The position numbers were made by a program, and so were the translations under genes. Shown here piece by piece: positions 18,728-27,938 of a stretch of 64,000 nucleotides of DNA. The stretch lies in the NCBI RefSeq assembly GCF_025377685.1, contig NZ_JACEHK010000010.1:124001-188000 (forward strand). The letters are read 5' to 3'. The notes under the pieces are model-generated. The model ran no database searches. It saw only the letters and a program-made list of their open reading frames with translations, and had not been told where the DNA came from. How positions within the stretch are numbered: position 1 is the stretch's first letter; each line of letters begins with the position of its first letter. This stretch comes from Anaerobacillus sp. CMMVII. GTDB lineage: Bacteria > Bacillota > Bacilli > Bacillales > Anaerobacillaceae.

Positions 18728-18912
18728 AGGCTGTTTTCATAAACTTTGTTGCATTAGGTCGTCTTTTGAGAAAAAATAAGTTTTTTGGGACAAATTTATT
18801 TGCCCCAATGGCTTATATTTTCTCAAAAGCTTCACGCAAAGTTTGAAGTACCAAGCATTCGCTTGGTTACGACCTAAAAGCAAATAGTAACGATCTTTTA
18901 GAAAAGAACGAT
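18728..18912. repeat. MITE-like element, copy D (double-hairpin subtype)
   Basis: Begins AGGCTGTTTTCATAAACTTT, ends GATCTTTTAGAAAAGAACG. The interior carries TTAGGTCGTCTTTTGAGAAA, a GCTTCACGC..TTTGAAG arm and the perfect hairpin ACCAAGCATTCGCTTGGT, as in copies E and F. Confidence 0.78.
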
Positions 18913-18962
18913 ATAAAAAAACATTATTGACATTTTAATAGAACGTGTTATTATACATAAGT

Positions 18963-18978
18963 ATGAATAATCATTAAT
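18963..18978 (+). promoter_or_regulatory. Candidate ARG box before the ABC importer
   Basis: ATGAATAATCATTAAT resembles the AhrC/ArgR operator (ATGAATAAAAATTCA type). It lies downstream of TTGACA (18930) with a TATTAT-like -10, about 43 bases before the start codon. It supports arginine as the substrate of artPQR and repression by arginine; one site alone is weak evidence. Confidence 0.45.
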
Positions 18979-19020
18979 GAAAACTACTATAATTACTTAG
19001 AAACATAGGAGGTACGAAAG

Positions 19021-19818
19021 ATGAAGATTTTAAAATTTGCATTATCATGTGTATTAACAGTTGGGTTATTGGCGGCGTGTGGAACAGGTGATGAAAACAA
19101 GGAGCAACAGGGAACTGGTGGGGAAGCACCACAGGAAAAGGTAACGTTAGTAATGGGGACATCTGCTGATTATCCTCCATACGAATTCATCGATACTGCA
19201 GTAAGTGATGATATTATTGGTTTTGACGTAGATATTGCAATGTATATTGCTGAACAACTTGGCTTTGAGCTAAAAATACAAGATATGGATTTTAATGGTT
19301 TAATTCCAGCACTTACAAATAACCGAGTTGATTTTGTTTTAGCGGGAATGACGCCAACTGCAGACCGTCTTAAAAACGTAGATTTCTCTGATATTTATTA
19401 TGTAGCTGAACAAATGATTGTAAGTAAGGCTGATAGTGGGCTTACTAGTCTTGAAGATCTTGCTGGGAAAAAACTAGGAGTTCAGTTAGGGTCAATTCAA
19501 GTTGAATTAGCTAATGATATTGCTGATGAAGTTGGAGATGTAGAAGTATTAGAAAGAAATAAGATTACTGATTTAATCCAAGAGCTAAAGTCAAATCGTA
19601 TCCATGCAGCAATTATTGAAGACAAAGTTGCCGAAGGACACTTAAAAGCAAATACTGACTTAGCTGCATTTCTTATTGAAGAAGAAGGCGAAGCAGGTTC
19701 AGCTATTGCTTTCCCTAAAGGTAGTGAATTAAAGGATCAGTTTAATGAAGTACTTCGTGAAATGATAGAAAACGGAGAAATGGAAAAGCTAATTATTAAA
19801 TGGTTCCGACAAGAATAA
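19021..19818 (+). CDS. artP: Amino-acid ABC transporter substrate-binding lipoprotein (ArtP-like)
   Basis: Type 3 solute-binding protein for polar or basic amino acids. Lipobox LAAC at ~18-20, then a Gly/Glu-rich linker. GTSADYPPYEFID and IIGFDVDIAMYIAEQLG form lobe 1; VDFVLAGMTPTADRLKNVDFSD contains the conserved binding Thr and Arg, and LGVQLGSIQVE is in lobe 2. Its position and the order receptor-permease-ATPase match yqiXYZ (artPQR) of Bacillus subtilis, an arginine importer. Confidence 0.88.
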   Translation: MKILKFALSCVLTVGLLAACGTGDENKEQQGTGGEAPQEKVTLVMGTSADYPPYEFIDTAVSDDIIGFDVDIAMYIAEQLGFELKIQDMDFNGLIPALTNNRVDFVLAGMTPTADRLKNVDFSDIYYVAEQMIVSKADSGLTSLEDLAGKKLGVQLGSIQVELANDIADEVGDVEVLERNKITDLIQELKSNRIHAAIIEDKVAEGHLKANTDLAAFLIEEEGEAGSAIAFPKGSELKDQFNEVLREMIENGEMEKLIIKWFRQE

Positions 19819-19847
19819 TTTTATAAATAGAGAGGAATGAGATAGGC

Positions 19848-20507
19848 ATGAATTTGGATTTTTCCCAAATCGTGCCTTCTATCCCTTTTATACTGAAAGG
19901 GATATGGGTCACGTTACAAATAGTTAGTGTTTCACTTATATTTGGATTTATCTTAGGAACTATTTTATCGATACTTAAGATCGGTAAATTTGCTATTCTG
20001 AGATGGATTGCAGATGCTTATACATCTGTTTTTCGAGGAACACCATTGATTTTGCAATTATTTTTAATTTATTTTGCAACACCACAGGTGATTGGATATG
20101 ATATTACTCCTTATCAAGCAGCGGTGTTAACCTTCGGATTAAACTCAGCTGCATATATATCTGAGATCATTCGCGCTGGAATTCAAGCTGTCGATAAAGG
20201 GCAAAAAGAGGCAGCGGAGGCATTAGGTATACCGTATCGACCAATGCTAACAAACATTATCTTACCTCAAGCCATCAAGAATATTTTACCAGCCTTAGTA
20301 AATGAATTTATTACGTTAACAAAAGAATCTGCCATTATTTCTACAATTGGTGTTTTAGATATCATGAGAAGATCCCAAATTGTCTCAGCTGAAAAATATA
20401 TCGCCTTCGAACCGTTGATATTTGCTGCGTTATTATACTATATTCTCGTAATGGTATTGACTCTCTTAGGTAGAGTTCTTGAGAGGAGGCTAAGACGTAG
20501 TGATTAA
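19848..20507 (+). CDS. artQ: Amino-acid ABC transporter permease (ArtQ-like)
   Basis: HisM/GlnP-type inner-membrane component of 219 residues with about five TM segments. It begins with FILKGIWVTLQIVSVSLIFG and has the FRGTPLILQLFLIYF signature. The coupling-helix EAA loop is EAAEALGIPYRPMLTNIILPQA. It overlaps the ATPase start by 8 bases, so the two are translationally coupled. Confidence 0.92.
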   Translation: MNLDFSQIVPSIPFILKGIWVTLQIVSVSLIFGFILGTILSILKIGKFAILRWIADAYTSVFRGTPLILQLFLIYFATPQVIGYDITPYQAAVLTFGLNSAAYISEIIRAGIQAVDKGQKEAAEALGIPYRPMLTNIILPQAIKNILPALVNEFITLTKESAIISTIGVLDIMRRSQIVSAEKYIAFEPLIFAALLYYILVMVLTLLGRVLERRLRRSD

Positions 20508-21220
20508 AGTTAGAAATCTTCATAAATCATTCGGGAAGTTAAACGTACTAAAGATATTAGTACCGACATTGAAAAAGGTGATGTGGTTGCCATTATTGGA
20601 CCGTCTGGGTCAGGTAAATCAACCTTGTTACGTTGCCTAAATTTACTGGAAACACCTACATCAGGTCAAATCTGGATTGGTGACCAAGAGATTACGAACC
20701 CAAAGATAAATATTATGAAAGTGCGTCAAAAAATAGGGATGGTTTTTCAACATTTTCACTTATTCCCTCATATGAATACGATTCGAAATATTACGTATGC
20801 ACCAATGAAAGTAAAAGGTCTTAAGGAAGCAGAAGCAAACGAGAAAGCCCTAGAATTATTAAGACGAGTTGGACTAGAAGAAAAAGCTAACGAGTATCCC
20901 GTAAGACTTCAGGTGGTCAGAAACAACGTGTCGCCATTGCTAGGGCATTAGCAATGGAACCAGAAATTATGCTATTCGATGAACCTACATCTGCCCTTGA
21001 TCCTGAAATGGTAAAAGAAGTATTAGATGTTATGAAGTCTTTAGCTAAAAGTGGGATGACAATGGCGATCGTTACGCATGAGATGGGTTTTGCTCGTGAA
21101 GTTGCCGATCGTGTATTCTTCTTAGAAGAAGGCAGGCTTTTAGAGGATACGCCACCAGAGGAATTTTTTGCTAATCCAAAAACAGATCGTGCAAAGGCGT
21201 TTTTAGATAAAATATTATAA
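20500..21220 (+). CDS. artR: Amino-acid ABC transporter ATPase (ArtR-like; frame broken twice)
   Basis: GlnQ-type ATPase driving ArtPQ. GTG start at 20500 inside the end of artQ. Walker A is [10 protein letters not shown], the Q-loop is [11 protein letters not shown], and Walker B is [14 protein letters not shown] followed by the switch His in VTHEMGFA. The frame breaks at 20550-20552 (AAA for AAAA; restores [14 protein letters not shown]) and at 20908-20909 (TT for TTT; restores the signature [16 protein letters not shown]). With both bases restored the protein has 240 residues, normal length, and no motif is lost. Confidence 0.9.
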
Positions 21221-21227
21221 TTACTCT

Positions 21228-21260
21228 TAAGGGGATGACTTTGTCACCCCTGTTTTTTTG
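21228..21260 (+). terminator. Terminator of the artPQR operon
   Basis: AGGGGATGAC and GTCACCCCT pair across TTT, followed by T7. Just after it, 21268-21312 holds a fragment of repeat family R (GTACTTGATGTCTAGATTCAGG). Confidence 0.85.
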
Positions 21261-21376
21261 TTAGATAACGTTTATAGTACTTGATGTCTAGATTCAGGCG
21301 GCCAGCCTTTTCTTACCAATAAGGAAATTTCACTGTATAATAAGAGCAAACAATTTTGTCTAGAAAGGACACCACC

Positions 21377-22329
21377 ATGTTTAAAATTGGATATCGAACC
21401 TTAAAAACAGCTACTGGGGCATCACTTTCAATTGCTCTCGCACAAGCATTTGGCTTGACCTTTTATGCGTCAGCTGGAATTATTACGATCCTGTGTATTC
21501 AGAAAACGAGGCGTCAATCCTTACAAATATCATGGCAACGTTTTTTAGCCTGTTGCATTGGTATGCTTTATGGGGCTATTTTATTTGAGGTTATTGGTTA
21601 TAACCCCTAGCAGTGGCAATCTTATTAGTGTCCTTTATCCCAAGTGTTGTATATTTGAAGGCTCAAGAAGGTATTGCCACTAGCTCAGTCATTATCTTTC
21701 ATTTATATACTCTTGGGGAAGTAACAATTCCGATTATCATCAATGAATTTGGCCTAATAATTATATGGAGTGGGTATAGCTCTGTTAATGAATGCTTATA
21801 TGCCAAGTGTTGAAAAAAATTTAAAAAAGGTTCAAATGAGAATTGAAAATAATTTTAAAGAAATCTTTTTCAATTTGCGATTTACCTTAAAGAGGGTGAA
21901 AGCAATTGGGATGGGAAAGAAATTACCGAGACAGCACAAATATTAGATGAAGGCAAAGGCATCGCCTTACAAAATATTGAAAATCATTTACTTCGTTATG
22001 AAGATCAATACTACCATTATTTTAAGATGCGTGAAAAGCAATTTGAAATCATTGAACGAGTGATGCCGTTAATTTCATCTTTAGATCAAACTGTTGCCAA
22101 GGGGAAAAAAATTGCCGAATTTCTTGAAGAGTTAAGTAAGGAAGTGAATCCAAAAGTAAGCTCAATTGACTTTTTACAAAAACTAAACGAGCTTCAGAAT
22201 GAGTTGAAAGAAATGGAACTTCCAAAAGACCGGCAGGAGTTTGAGATTCGTTCTGCCTTGTATTCTTTTATCAAAGAAATTGAACAATATTTAATAATTA
22301 AAAGGCAATTTCGTATTGAAAAAGCATAG
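21377..22329 (+). CDS. yqjA: Aromatic acid exporter family protein YqjA (frame broken three times)
   Basis: Membrane protein with an N-terminal ArAE/FUSC-like TM domain (~residues 1-145; TATGASLSIALAQAFGL, KTRRQSLQISWQRF) and a C-terminal cytosolic helical domain (ArAE_1_C) rich in charged residues. It is likely an efflux or stress protein; substrate unknown. ATG 21377 follows AAAGGA. Breaks: C4 at 21604-21607 (one C missing), TTATATGG at 21761-21768 (one extra or two missing bases) and AAA at 21889-21891 (one A missing). Repaired, it gives 317 residues, near YqjA length. Three breaks make true decay more possible here than in the other genes. Confidence 0.8.
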
Positions 22330-22378
22330 CCTAAAGCTATTTAACGTAAAATAAGGAGAAAAACTAGGAGGTTTATCT

Positions 22379-22888
22379 ATGGCTTCCAAACTTTTAGTCA
22401 TACTCTTATTAGTGATTTCGCCGATTTGGCCACTTGGTCAAAATCCTTTGGTTGGAGATCCTTATCTTATTGTTAATAAAAGAACTAACGAAATGGCTTA
22501 TATTGTTGGGGGAGAAGTGGAAAAAGTTTATCAAGTTTCAACAGGTAAAACGGACGAGTTAACCCCAGAAGGCGAATTTTCTGTTGTTGTTAAAGCGGTT
22601 AATCCTTATTACCGAAGGAAGAATATTGAAGGTGGTACGAAAGAAAATCCATTAGGTACCAGGTGGATTGGATTTAATGCAGAAGAAACGGATGGAAGAA
22701 TTTATGGGATCCACGGTAATAATGATCCCAACTCCATTGGTCACTATATTACCGGTGGTTGTGTTCGAATGTTTAATGAAGAAATAGAAGAGCTTTTTCA
22801 AAAAATTCCCTATGGAACAAAAATTTTTATTACAAGTTCAGAAAAGGACTTTGTCAGCCTTGGGCAAGAACAAGGTGCCATTGAGTAA
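22379..22888 (+). CDS. L,D-transpeptidase (YkuD domain)
   Basis: Cell-wall enzyme that forms or remodels 3-3 peptidoglycan cross-links. N-terminal signal peptide (KLLVILLLVISPIWPLG), then the YkuD domain: DPYLIVNKRTNEMAYIV, TPEGEFSV, and the catalytic motif with His in GIHGNN and nucleophilic Cys in GHYITGGCVRM (~Cys 123). Length 169; there is no LysM domain. Its place after yqjA corresponds to yqjB in Bacillus subtilis, but I do not assign that name from sequence. Confidence 0.88.
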   Translation: MASKLLVILLLVISPIWPLGQNPLVGDPYLIVNKRTNEMAYIVGGEVEKVYQVSTGKTDELTPEGEFSVVVKAVNPYYRRKNIEGGTKENPLGTRWIGFNAEETDGRIYGIHGNNDPNSIGHYITGGCVRMFNEEIEELFQKIPYGTKIFITSSEKDFVSLGQEQGAIE

Positions 22889-22924
22889 CAAAAAAAGAGA
22901 TACAATTGTTGTATCTCTTTGACT
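22889..22924 (+). terminator. Terminator after the L,D-transpeptidase
   Basis: AAAGAGATACAA and TTGTATCTCTTT form a perfect 12-bp stem with a TTG loop. It can serve both strands, closing prli42 on the other side. Confidence 0.88.
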
Positions 22925-22939
22925 TTGTCCTAATTCGTG

Positions 22940-23032
22940 TTAGAAAAACATTGCTGCTCCTGTAAAGAGCGTTCCAATAAGCATTGTAGCAATCATAATA
23001 TAAATGATAATTTTACGATATTTTCGGGGCAT
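22940..23032 (-). CDS. prli42: Stressosome-associated miniprotein Prli42
   Basis: A 30-residue single-TM protein that begins MPRKYRKIIIYIMIATML and continues with a hydrophobic helix ending GAAMFF. The basic N-terminus followed by one membrane span matches Prli42, which anchors the stressosome (RsbR/S) to the membrane in Listeria and is widespread in Bacillales. ATG at 23032 is preceded by GGGAGGTAATAAT, an excellent ribosome binding site, which supports translation of so short a frame. Confidence 0.85.
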   Translation of the reverse strand: MPRKYRKIIIYIMIATMLIGTLFTGAAMFF

Positions 23033-23194
23033 TATTATTACCTCCCAAATGAATTTTACAATCATATTTTACTGTGAAATTGAAAATAAAACAAGCCTAT
23101 TATCTAAATAGATTTACCTAATTAGTATAGGAAGCAGGATTTTTATTAAATTCTAGAGAAGTGATAACAAAATCATTTAATGGGGGATGAAACT

Positions 23195-23722
23195 ATGGGA
23201 GATGAAGTTATTGTTAATCAATGGTTAGAAGCAACAAAAGCATTAATTAAGATACATCCAGATTGGAAACAGAAAACATTGGAGGAAATACTCGAAACGG
23301 TTGTCGTTGAACAAGTAAAAGTTCCCAAAAAAATTGACCATATAGGTATCGCTGTGAATTCTATTGATGAGGCACTACCTTTTTATGTGGATCAATTGCA
23401 GCTAAAACTGCTTGGAATTGAAGAAGTTTCCACTCAAAAAGTTCGTGTTGCTTTTTTAAAAATTGGTGAAGCAAAGCTAGAACTGTTAGAACCCTTAAGT
23501 GAAGAAAGCCCCATTGCACAGTTTATTAATAAAAGAGGGGCTGGGATCCATCACGTTGCCTTAGCGGTAGATGATATTGAGGATCGGCTTAACGAATTGA
23601 AGCAAAATGGAGTGCGACTAATAAACGAGAAGCCTGTGCCAGGTGCTGCAAATGCGCAAGTTGCCTTCTTACATCCAAAGTCTGCTCTAGGTGTTTTGTA
23701 TGAATTTTGTGAGAAAAAGTAA
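23195..23722 (+). CDS. mce: Methylmalonyl-CoA epimerase (VOC family)
   Basis: Interconverts (R)- and (S)-methylmalonyl-CoA, the exit route for propionyl-CoA produced from valine and isoleucine. After a ~45-residue N-terminal extension the glyoxalase-fold repeats begin: KKIDHIGIAVNSIDEALPFY (metal His), KLELLEPLSEESPI, AGIHHVALAVDDIEDRL (metal His) and GVLYEFCEKK (Glu). ATG 23195 follows GGGGGA; ATG 23180 is an alternative five codons earlier. It corresponds to yqjC. The carboxyltransferase gene yqjD that follows in Bacillus subtilis is absent here; the peptidase gene comes next. Confidence 0.88.
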   Translation: MGDEVIVNQWLEATKALIKIHPDWKQKTLEEILETVVVEQVKVPKKIDHIGIAVNSIDEALPFYVDQLQLKLLGIEEVSTQKVRVAFLKIGEAKLELLEPLSEESPIAQFINKRGAGIHHVALAVDDIEDRLNELKQNGVRLINEKPVPGAANAQVAFLHPKSALGVLYEFCEKK

Positions 23723-23890
23723 GTAACTCCAATATTTTACGAGAAAAGCATTCAATGATAAAATAAATACAAATAGAAGCAACAGTTTTGAGGATGAGGA
23801 TTGAATGTAATTAATGTTTTGAGACATTATCGAAATGACCTAACCCTCGCCACTCAAAATGACAAAAAGCTTTACTTGGAGGTTCTACAT

Positions 23891-25012
23891 ATGATTAATA
23901 AAGAGCGTTTAGTTAATGAATTTTTAGAGTTAGTGCAAGTTGATTCAGAAACAAAATACGAACGAGAAATTGCTGATGTATTAAAAGCCAAGTTTTCTGA
24001 ACTAGGTGTTGATGTCTTTGAAGACGACACAACCGCAAAATCCGGGCATGGAGCTGGGAATTTAATTTGTACGTTAAAAGAAACAGAAGTGGGAATTGAT
24101 CCAATTTATTTTACTTCTCATATGGATACAGTTGTTCCCGGAAATGGTGTAACCCCAATCATTGAAGATGGTTATATTAAAACGGATGGTACAACAATTC
24201 TAGGAGCTGATGATAAAGCTGGCTTAGCAGCTATGCTCGAAGCAGTCAAAGTTTTAAAAGAAGAAAATATTCAACATGGCTTAATTCAATTCATAATCAC
24301 AGTCGGTGAGGAATCGGGATTAAAGGGCGCAAAAGAACTAGATCCTTCATTAATTCACGCGAAATATGGCTATGCTTTAGATAGTGATGGAAAAGTAGGG
24401 AATATCATTATAGCCGCACCAACCCAAGCAAAGGTGCAAGCAACAGTTTTAGGTAAAACTGCTCACGCTGGCGTTGCTCCGGAGAAAGGGGTATCTGCAA
24501 TTACGATAGCAGCCAAAGCAATTGCTAAAATGCCACTAGGCAGGATTGACTTTGAAACAACCGCGAATATCGGTCGATTTGAAGGTGGCACACAAACGAA
24601 TATCGTTTGTGATCACGTGAGTATCTTAGCCGAAGCTCGTTCTTTAGTTCCTGAAAAAATGGAAGCTCAGGTTCAAAAAATGAAGAATGCTTTCGAGTCT
24701 GTTGCGTTAGAAATGGGTGGTAAAGCAGAAGTCGTAATTGACGTTATGTACCCTGGTTTTAAATATGGCGATGGAGACCATGTTGTAGAAGTAGCCAAGA
24801 GAGCGGTAACCTCAATCAATCGAGTAGCAAAACTCGAAACTAGTGGAGGAGGAAGTGATGCAAACGTCATTGCAGGCTTCGGTATCCCTACTGTTAATTT
24901 AGCTGTAGGCTACGAAGAAATTCATACAACAAATGAGAAGATGCCAATTGAAGAGCTAGAAAAAACTGCTGAACTAGTAGTAGCTATTGTTAAAGAGGTA
25001 GCTAAAAAATAA
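23891..25012 (+). CDS. yqjE: M20/PepT-like zinc aminopeptidase (YqjE)
   Basis: Cytosolic peptidase of the tripeptidase-T family. Zinc-ligand and catalytic features: SHMDTVVPG (His-X-Asp), GADDKAGLAA, GEESGLKGAKEL (catalytic Glu plus ligand), YALDSDGKVG, the dimerisation-domain GKTAHAGVAPEKG, and a C-terminal EIHTTNEKM with the last His ligand. The frame is open from 23801, but ATG 23891 has TTGGAGGT 8 bases before it and yields 373 residues beginning MINKERLVNEFLELVQ, as in the family. Confidence 0.92.
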   Translation: MINKERLVNEFLELVQVDSETKYEREIADVLKAKFSELGVDVFEDDTTAKSGHGAGNLICTLKETEVGIDPIYFTSHMDTVVPGNGVTPIIEDGYIKTDGTTILGADDKAGLAAMLEAVKVLKEENIQHGLIQFIITVGEESGLKGAKELDPSLIHAKYGYALDSDGKVGNIIIAAPTQAKVQATVLGKTAHAGVAPEKGVSAITIAAKAIAKMPLGRIDFETTANIGRFEGGTQTNIVCDHVSILAEARSLVPEKMEAQVQKMKNAFESVALEMGGKAEVVIDVMYPGFKYGDGDHVVEVAKRAVTSINRVAKLETSGGGSDANVIAGFGIPTVNLAVGYEEIHTTNEKMPIEELEKTAELVVAIVKEVAKK

Positions 25013-25019
25013 CATCATA

Positions 25020-25100
25020 TCACAGTTACTTAGGCTGACTTTAAGCTGGTTATTTTTCCCTTTTTTGAAAATGGGAAAACAACGGCTTTAGGTCAGCCTA
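25020..25100 (+). terminator. Probable terminator after yqjE
   Basis: TTAGGCTGACTTTAAGC and GGCTTTAGGTCAGCCTA pair around an inner TTTTCCC/GGGAAAA stem, followed by TTTATAT. The U-tract is poor. Confidence 0.6.
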
Positions 25101-25109
25101 TTTATATAA

Positions 25110-25300
25110 GGCTGTTTTCCAAAAGAGTGTTGTTTTAAACAACAAGATATATCAAGGTCTCAGGGTCTTCTTTTCTAAAAGATTGTTGCTATTAGCTGTT
25201 AGTTCGTAACCATGCGAATGCTTGGTTCTTCACGTTTTGCGTGAAGCTTATTTATTCTCAAAAGACGACCTAAAAGCAACAAAGTTTACGAAAAGAGCCA
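25110..25300. repeat. MITE-like element, copy E (double-hairpin subtype)
   Basis: GGCTGTTTTCCAAAAG at the left and CAACAAAGTTTACGAAAAGAGCC at the right (19 and fewer bases match inversely). The interior has ACAAGATATATCAAGGTCTC, AAAAGATTGTTGCTATTAG, the CATGCGAATGCTTGG arm and a perfect TTCACG..CGTGAA hairpin shared with copies D and F. The remainder of 25013-25424 is AT-rich with the MarR-gene promoter. Confidence 0.82.
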
Positions 25301-25424
25301 TTCTATAAAAATCAAAACTTATGAACTACTAAATAACACTTAAATTATACTATTCCAATTATCGTTTTTTATGGTAAAATATTGAATAAACAGCATTATA
25401 TTAGAATAGAGAAAGAGGAATTCT

Positions 25425-25919
25425 ATGGAAAATTTGACGAACCTACACACAATGCTTAATCATTTTAGGGGAGCTACTAAAGTAATTGAAATTGATTGGC
25501 AAAAAGCCGCAAAGTCAGTTGGACTGACTCAAGCTGAGCTACATACGCTATGGATGATTTATTTTGAAGGACGAGCTTCAATTACAACGATTGCAACTAA
25601 TGGCTTATGGGACCGCTCGACAGTTATGCAAGTCGTAAAAAGACTTAAGGAGAAAGGTTTAGTTACCGTAGAAAAAGATGATCATGATTTACGAGTTTCA
25701 TATGTAATTCTTACAGAAGAAGGAAAGAAACGACAATCGTCAACTGCCACTGCTGAATTTCAATTTTTAAACTATATAAACCAAATTCGCCAGGAAGATG
25801 AAGAGGGGTTTAATAAGTTAATGAGTATTATCATTGATTTTAATAGAAACTATCATGGTGAAGAATATGTTCAGTGGGTGGAAAAGACAACTAAGATTTA
25901 TCAGGAGAAATTCTTGTAG
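25425..25919 (+). CDS. MarR-family transcriptional regulator
   Basis: Winged-helix regulator of 164 residues. The HTH is TTIATNGLWDRSTVMQVVKRLKEKG, followed by the wing VEKDDHDLRVSYVILTEEGKKR, flanked by helices for dimerisation. The N-terminal WQKAAKSVGLTQAELHTLWMIYFEGRASI resembles the ScoC/Hpr subgroup, but I would not assign that name. It precedes the flavoprotein gene by about 200 bases with no obvious operon link. Confidence 0.85.
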   Translation: MENLTNLHTMLNHFRGATKVIEIDWQKAAKSVGLTQAELHTLWMIYFEGRASITTIATNGLWDRSTVMQVVKRLKEKGLVTVEKDDHDLRVSYVILTEEGKKRQSSTATAEFQFLNYINQIRQEDEEGFNKLMSIIIDFNRNYHGEEYVQWVEKTTKIYQEKFL

Positions 25920-26117
25920 CGTTCGTATATAATATAAAAAAGTATATAAATTATTATTGATAATATAGAGGTAAGAGAAAAACACGAACTATAATGCGTA
26001 TGTCGTTATAATATATTCGTCTTTCTCTTGCTTTTTTTTATTTTGTTTTGTAAGATAGTAAAGGTTAAAAGTTTTCAGAAAAAGACTGATAGGTTTATAG
26101 CACAAGGGGGACATATG

Positions 26118-27578
26118 ATGAAGAAATATGACGTAGTAGTTGTTGGGGCGGGTCCGGCCGGAATTTTTACTGTATATGAATTGTTAGAGCAGAAAGCCGA
26201 TTTAAATGTACTTTTTATTGATAAAGGGCACTCTATTTACAATCGTCGATGTCCTATAAATGAAAAAAAAATAGATAAATGCCCGCCACCAAAAGGGAGA
26301 AAGGACTTTGCTGGATGTCTGCCAGCATGTTCGATCACCGCTGGCTTTGGTGGGGCAGGTGCTTATTCTGATGGAAAATTTAATATTACTACTGCTTTTG
26401 GTGGTTGGATGCAAGAATATTTAGCACCATCAGAAGTTCTTGAATTAATAAAATATGTTGATGCTATCAACTTAAAACATGGAGCACCAGAGGAAAGTAC
26501 TGATCCTACAACATTAGCAGTTCGGGAAATTGAACGTAAGGCAATGGGGGCAGGGCTAAAACTTCTGCGTGCGATCGTTAGGCATTTAGGTACTGAGAAG
26601 AATCTAGAAATCTTAACTAGTATTTATGAATTTTTAAAGGACAAAGTAGAGATGCGCTTTAGAACTGAAGTCGAGGATATTATGACAGAAAAGGTGAATG
26701 ATAGTTTTAAAGTGACAGGTATTGTGCTGAAAAATGGTGAAGAAATTGCAGCAGACCAAGTTGTCATCGTACCAGGGCGAGACGGTTCAGAATGGTTAGG
26801 TAACCTGTTGAAAAAGCGTGATTATAGAATGATTAACAATCAAGTAGATATTGGGGTGCGCGTCGAAACTTCAGATGTCATCATGGAAGAAATTAATCAT
26901 CATTTATATGAAGCGAAATTTGTTTATAATACGTCAGTTGGAACTACTGTAAGAACATTTTGTTCAAACCCATCTGGTCATGTAGTTGTCGAAAATCATA
27001 GTGGAATCATGACAGCTAACGGTCATGCATATAAGGACCCTAAGCTAGGAAGTGAAAATACAAACTTTGCTTTACTTGTATCTCACACATTTACAGAACC
27101 TTTCGATGAACCAATTTCGTTTGCAAAGGAAGTATCTAAACGAGCGAATGATTTATCTGATGGTTCTGTTATCGTCCAGAAATATGGGGATATTCTAAAA
27201 GGCAGACGTTCAACAGAAAAAAGGATCCAAGAAGGCTTTTTAGAGCCAACATTAAAAGAAGCTGTCCCAGGAGACTTAGGTCTAGTTCTTCCATATAATA
27301 CGATGAAAAGTTTGATTGAAATGATGGAAGCACTTGATCATGTTACTCCGGGAATTGCATCAGAGCATACTTTATTTTACGGAGTGGAAGCTAAGTTTTA
27401 CTCAGCTAGACCGATTTTAACAAACGACTTCGAAACACAAATTTCAGGCCTTTATGCAGGAGGCGATGGTGGTGGAGTAACACGTGGTTTAGCGCAAGCA
27501 GGGGCCAATGGTGTCCATATTGCCCGAGCAATAATAAAAAAACGCGCTGAACAACTACAACCTCAGTTAAAAGTGTAA
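26118..27578 (+). CDS. FAD-dependent dehydrogenase (COG2509-type)
   Basis: Large flavoprotein of unknown substrate. The N-terminal Rossmann motif VVVGAGPAGIFTVYEL binds FAD. A Cys cluster (RRCPINEKKIDKCPPPKG and FAGCLPACS) follows, then GFGGAGAYSDGKFN, and at the end SGLYAGGDGGGVTRGLAQAGANG closes the FAD site. The frame is open from 26028; ATG 26118 (or 26115) follows AAGGGGG. Length about 486, as in this family. A strong terminator follows, so it is transcribed alone. Confidence 0.85.
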   Translation: MKKYDVVVVGAGPAGIFTVYELLEQKADLNVLFIDKGHSIYNRRCPINEKKIDKCPPPKGRKDFAGCLPACSITAGFGGAGAYSDGKFNITTAFGGWMQEYLAPSEVLELIKYVDAINLKHGAPEESTDPTTLAVREIERKAMGAGLKLLRAIVRHLGTEKNLEILTSIYEFLKDKVEMRFRTEVEDIMTEKVNDSFKVTGIVLKNGEEIAADQVVIVPGRDGSEWLGNLLKKRDYRMINNQVDIGVRVETSDVIMEEINHHLYEAKFVYNTSVGTTVRTFCSNPSGHVVVENHSGIMTANGHAYKDPKLGSENTNFALLVSHTFTEPFDEPISFAKEVSKRANDLSDGSVIVQKYGDILKGRRSTEKRIQEGFLEPTLKEAVPGDLGLVLPYNTMKSLIEMMEALDHVTPGIASEHTLFYGVEAKFYSARPILTNDFETQISGLYAGGDGGGVTRGLAQAGANGVHIARAIIKKRAEQLQPQLKV

Positions 27579-27607
27579 GTTTGCTTCTCTTACATACAGA
27601 ATTAACA

Positions 27608-27642
27608 CTAATCCCGCACATCTTGTGCGGGTCCTTTTTTAT
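27608..27642 (+). terminator. Terminator after the flavoprotein
   Basis: CCCGCACA and TGTGCGGG pair across TCT, followed by CCTTTTTTA. Confidence 0.9.
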
Positions 27643-27700
27643 GTATAAACTAAAAGTAAACAATAATTGTGAGTAGATTCAATTCAATGAATTTCATCAT

Positions 27701-27818
27701 TCATTTTTTTCGCTACTAATTTCTAAATGCAATTGCGTAGAACCCATTTGCAACTATATTTAGAATGATATAGTTCGATTAAGTTAATATGAAATTCACT
27801 CAATTGTAGAAAGATTTA
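27701..27818. repeat. Repeat family S, copy 1
   Basis: About 115 bases shared with 55237-55351: TTCATT..TTTTCGGCTACTAA, an inverted pair AAATGCAATTGCGTAG / GCAACTATATTT, GATATAG and GAAATTCACT. The inverted pair can form a stem around CCCATTT. Confidence 0.7.
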
Positions 27819-27849
27819 TTACTTATGAAACATCATTGAGTTTCCCCAA

Positions 27850-27926
27850 AAAACTCAAAACTCAAAACTCAAAACTCAAAACTATAAACTCAAAACTCAA
27901 AACTCAAAACTCAAAACTATAAACTA
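27850..27926 (+). repeat. Tandem CAAAACT repeats before dinB
   Basis: Two near-identical 35-base units, each four copies of CAAAACT followed by ATAAACT, ending 5 bases before the dinB ribosome binding site. The array has no spacer diversity and is not a CRISPR. Confidence 0.9.
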
Positions 27927-27938
27927 AAAAAGGTGTTT

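Noticed and set aside
27850-27926. CRISPR-like regular repeats
   Set aside because: Seven-base tandem units without spacers and no cas genes in the window.
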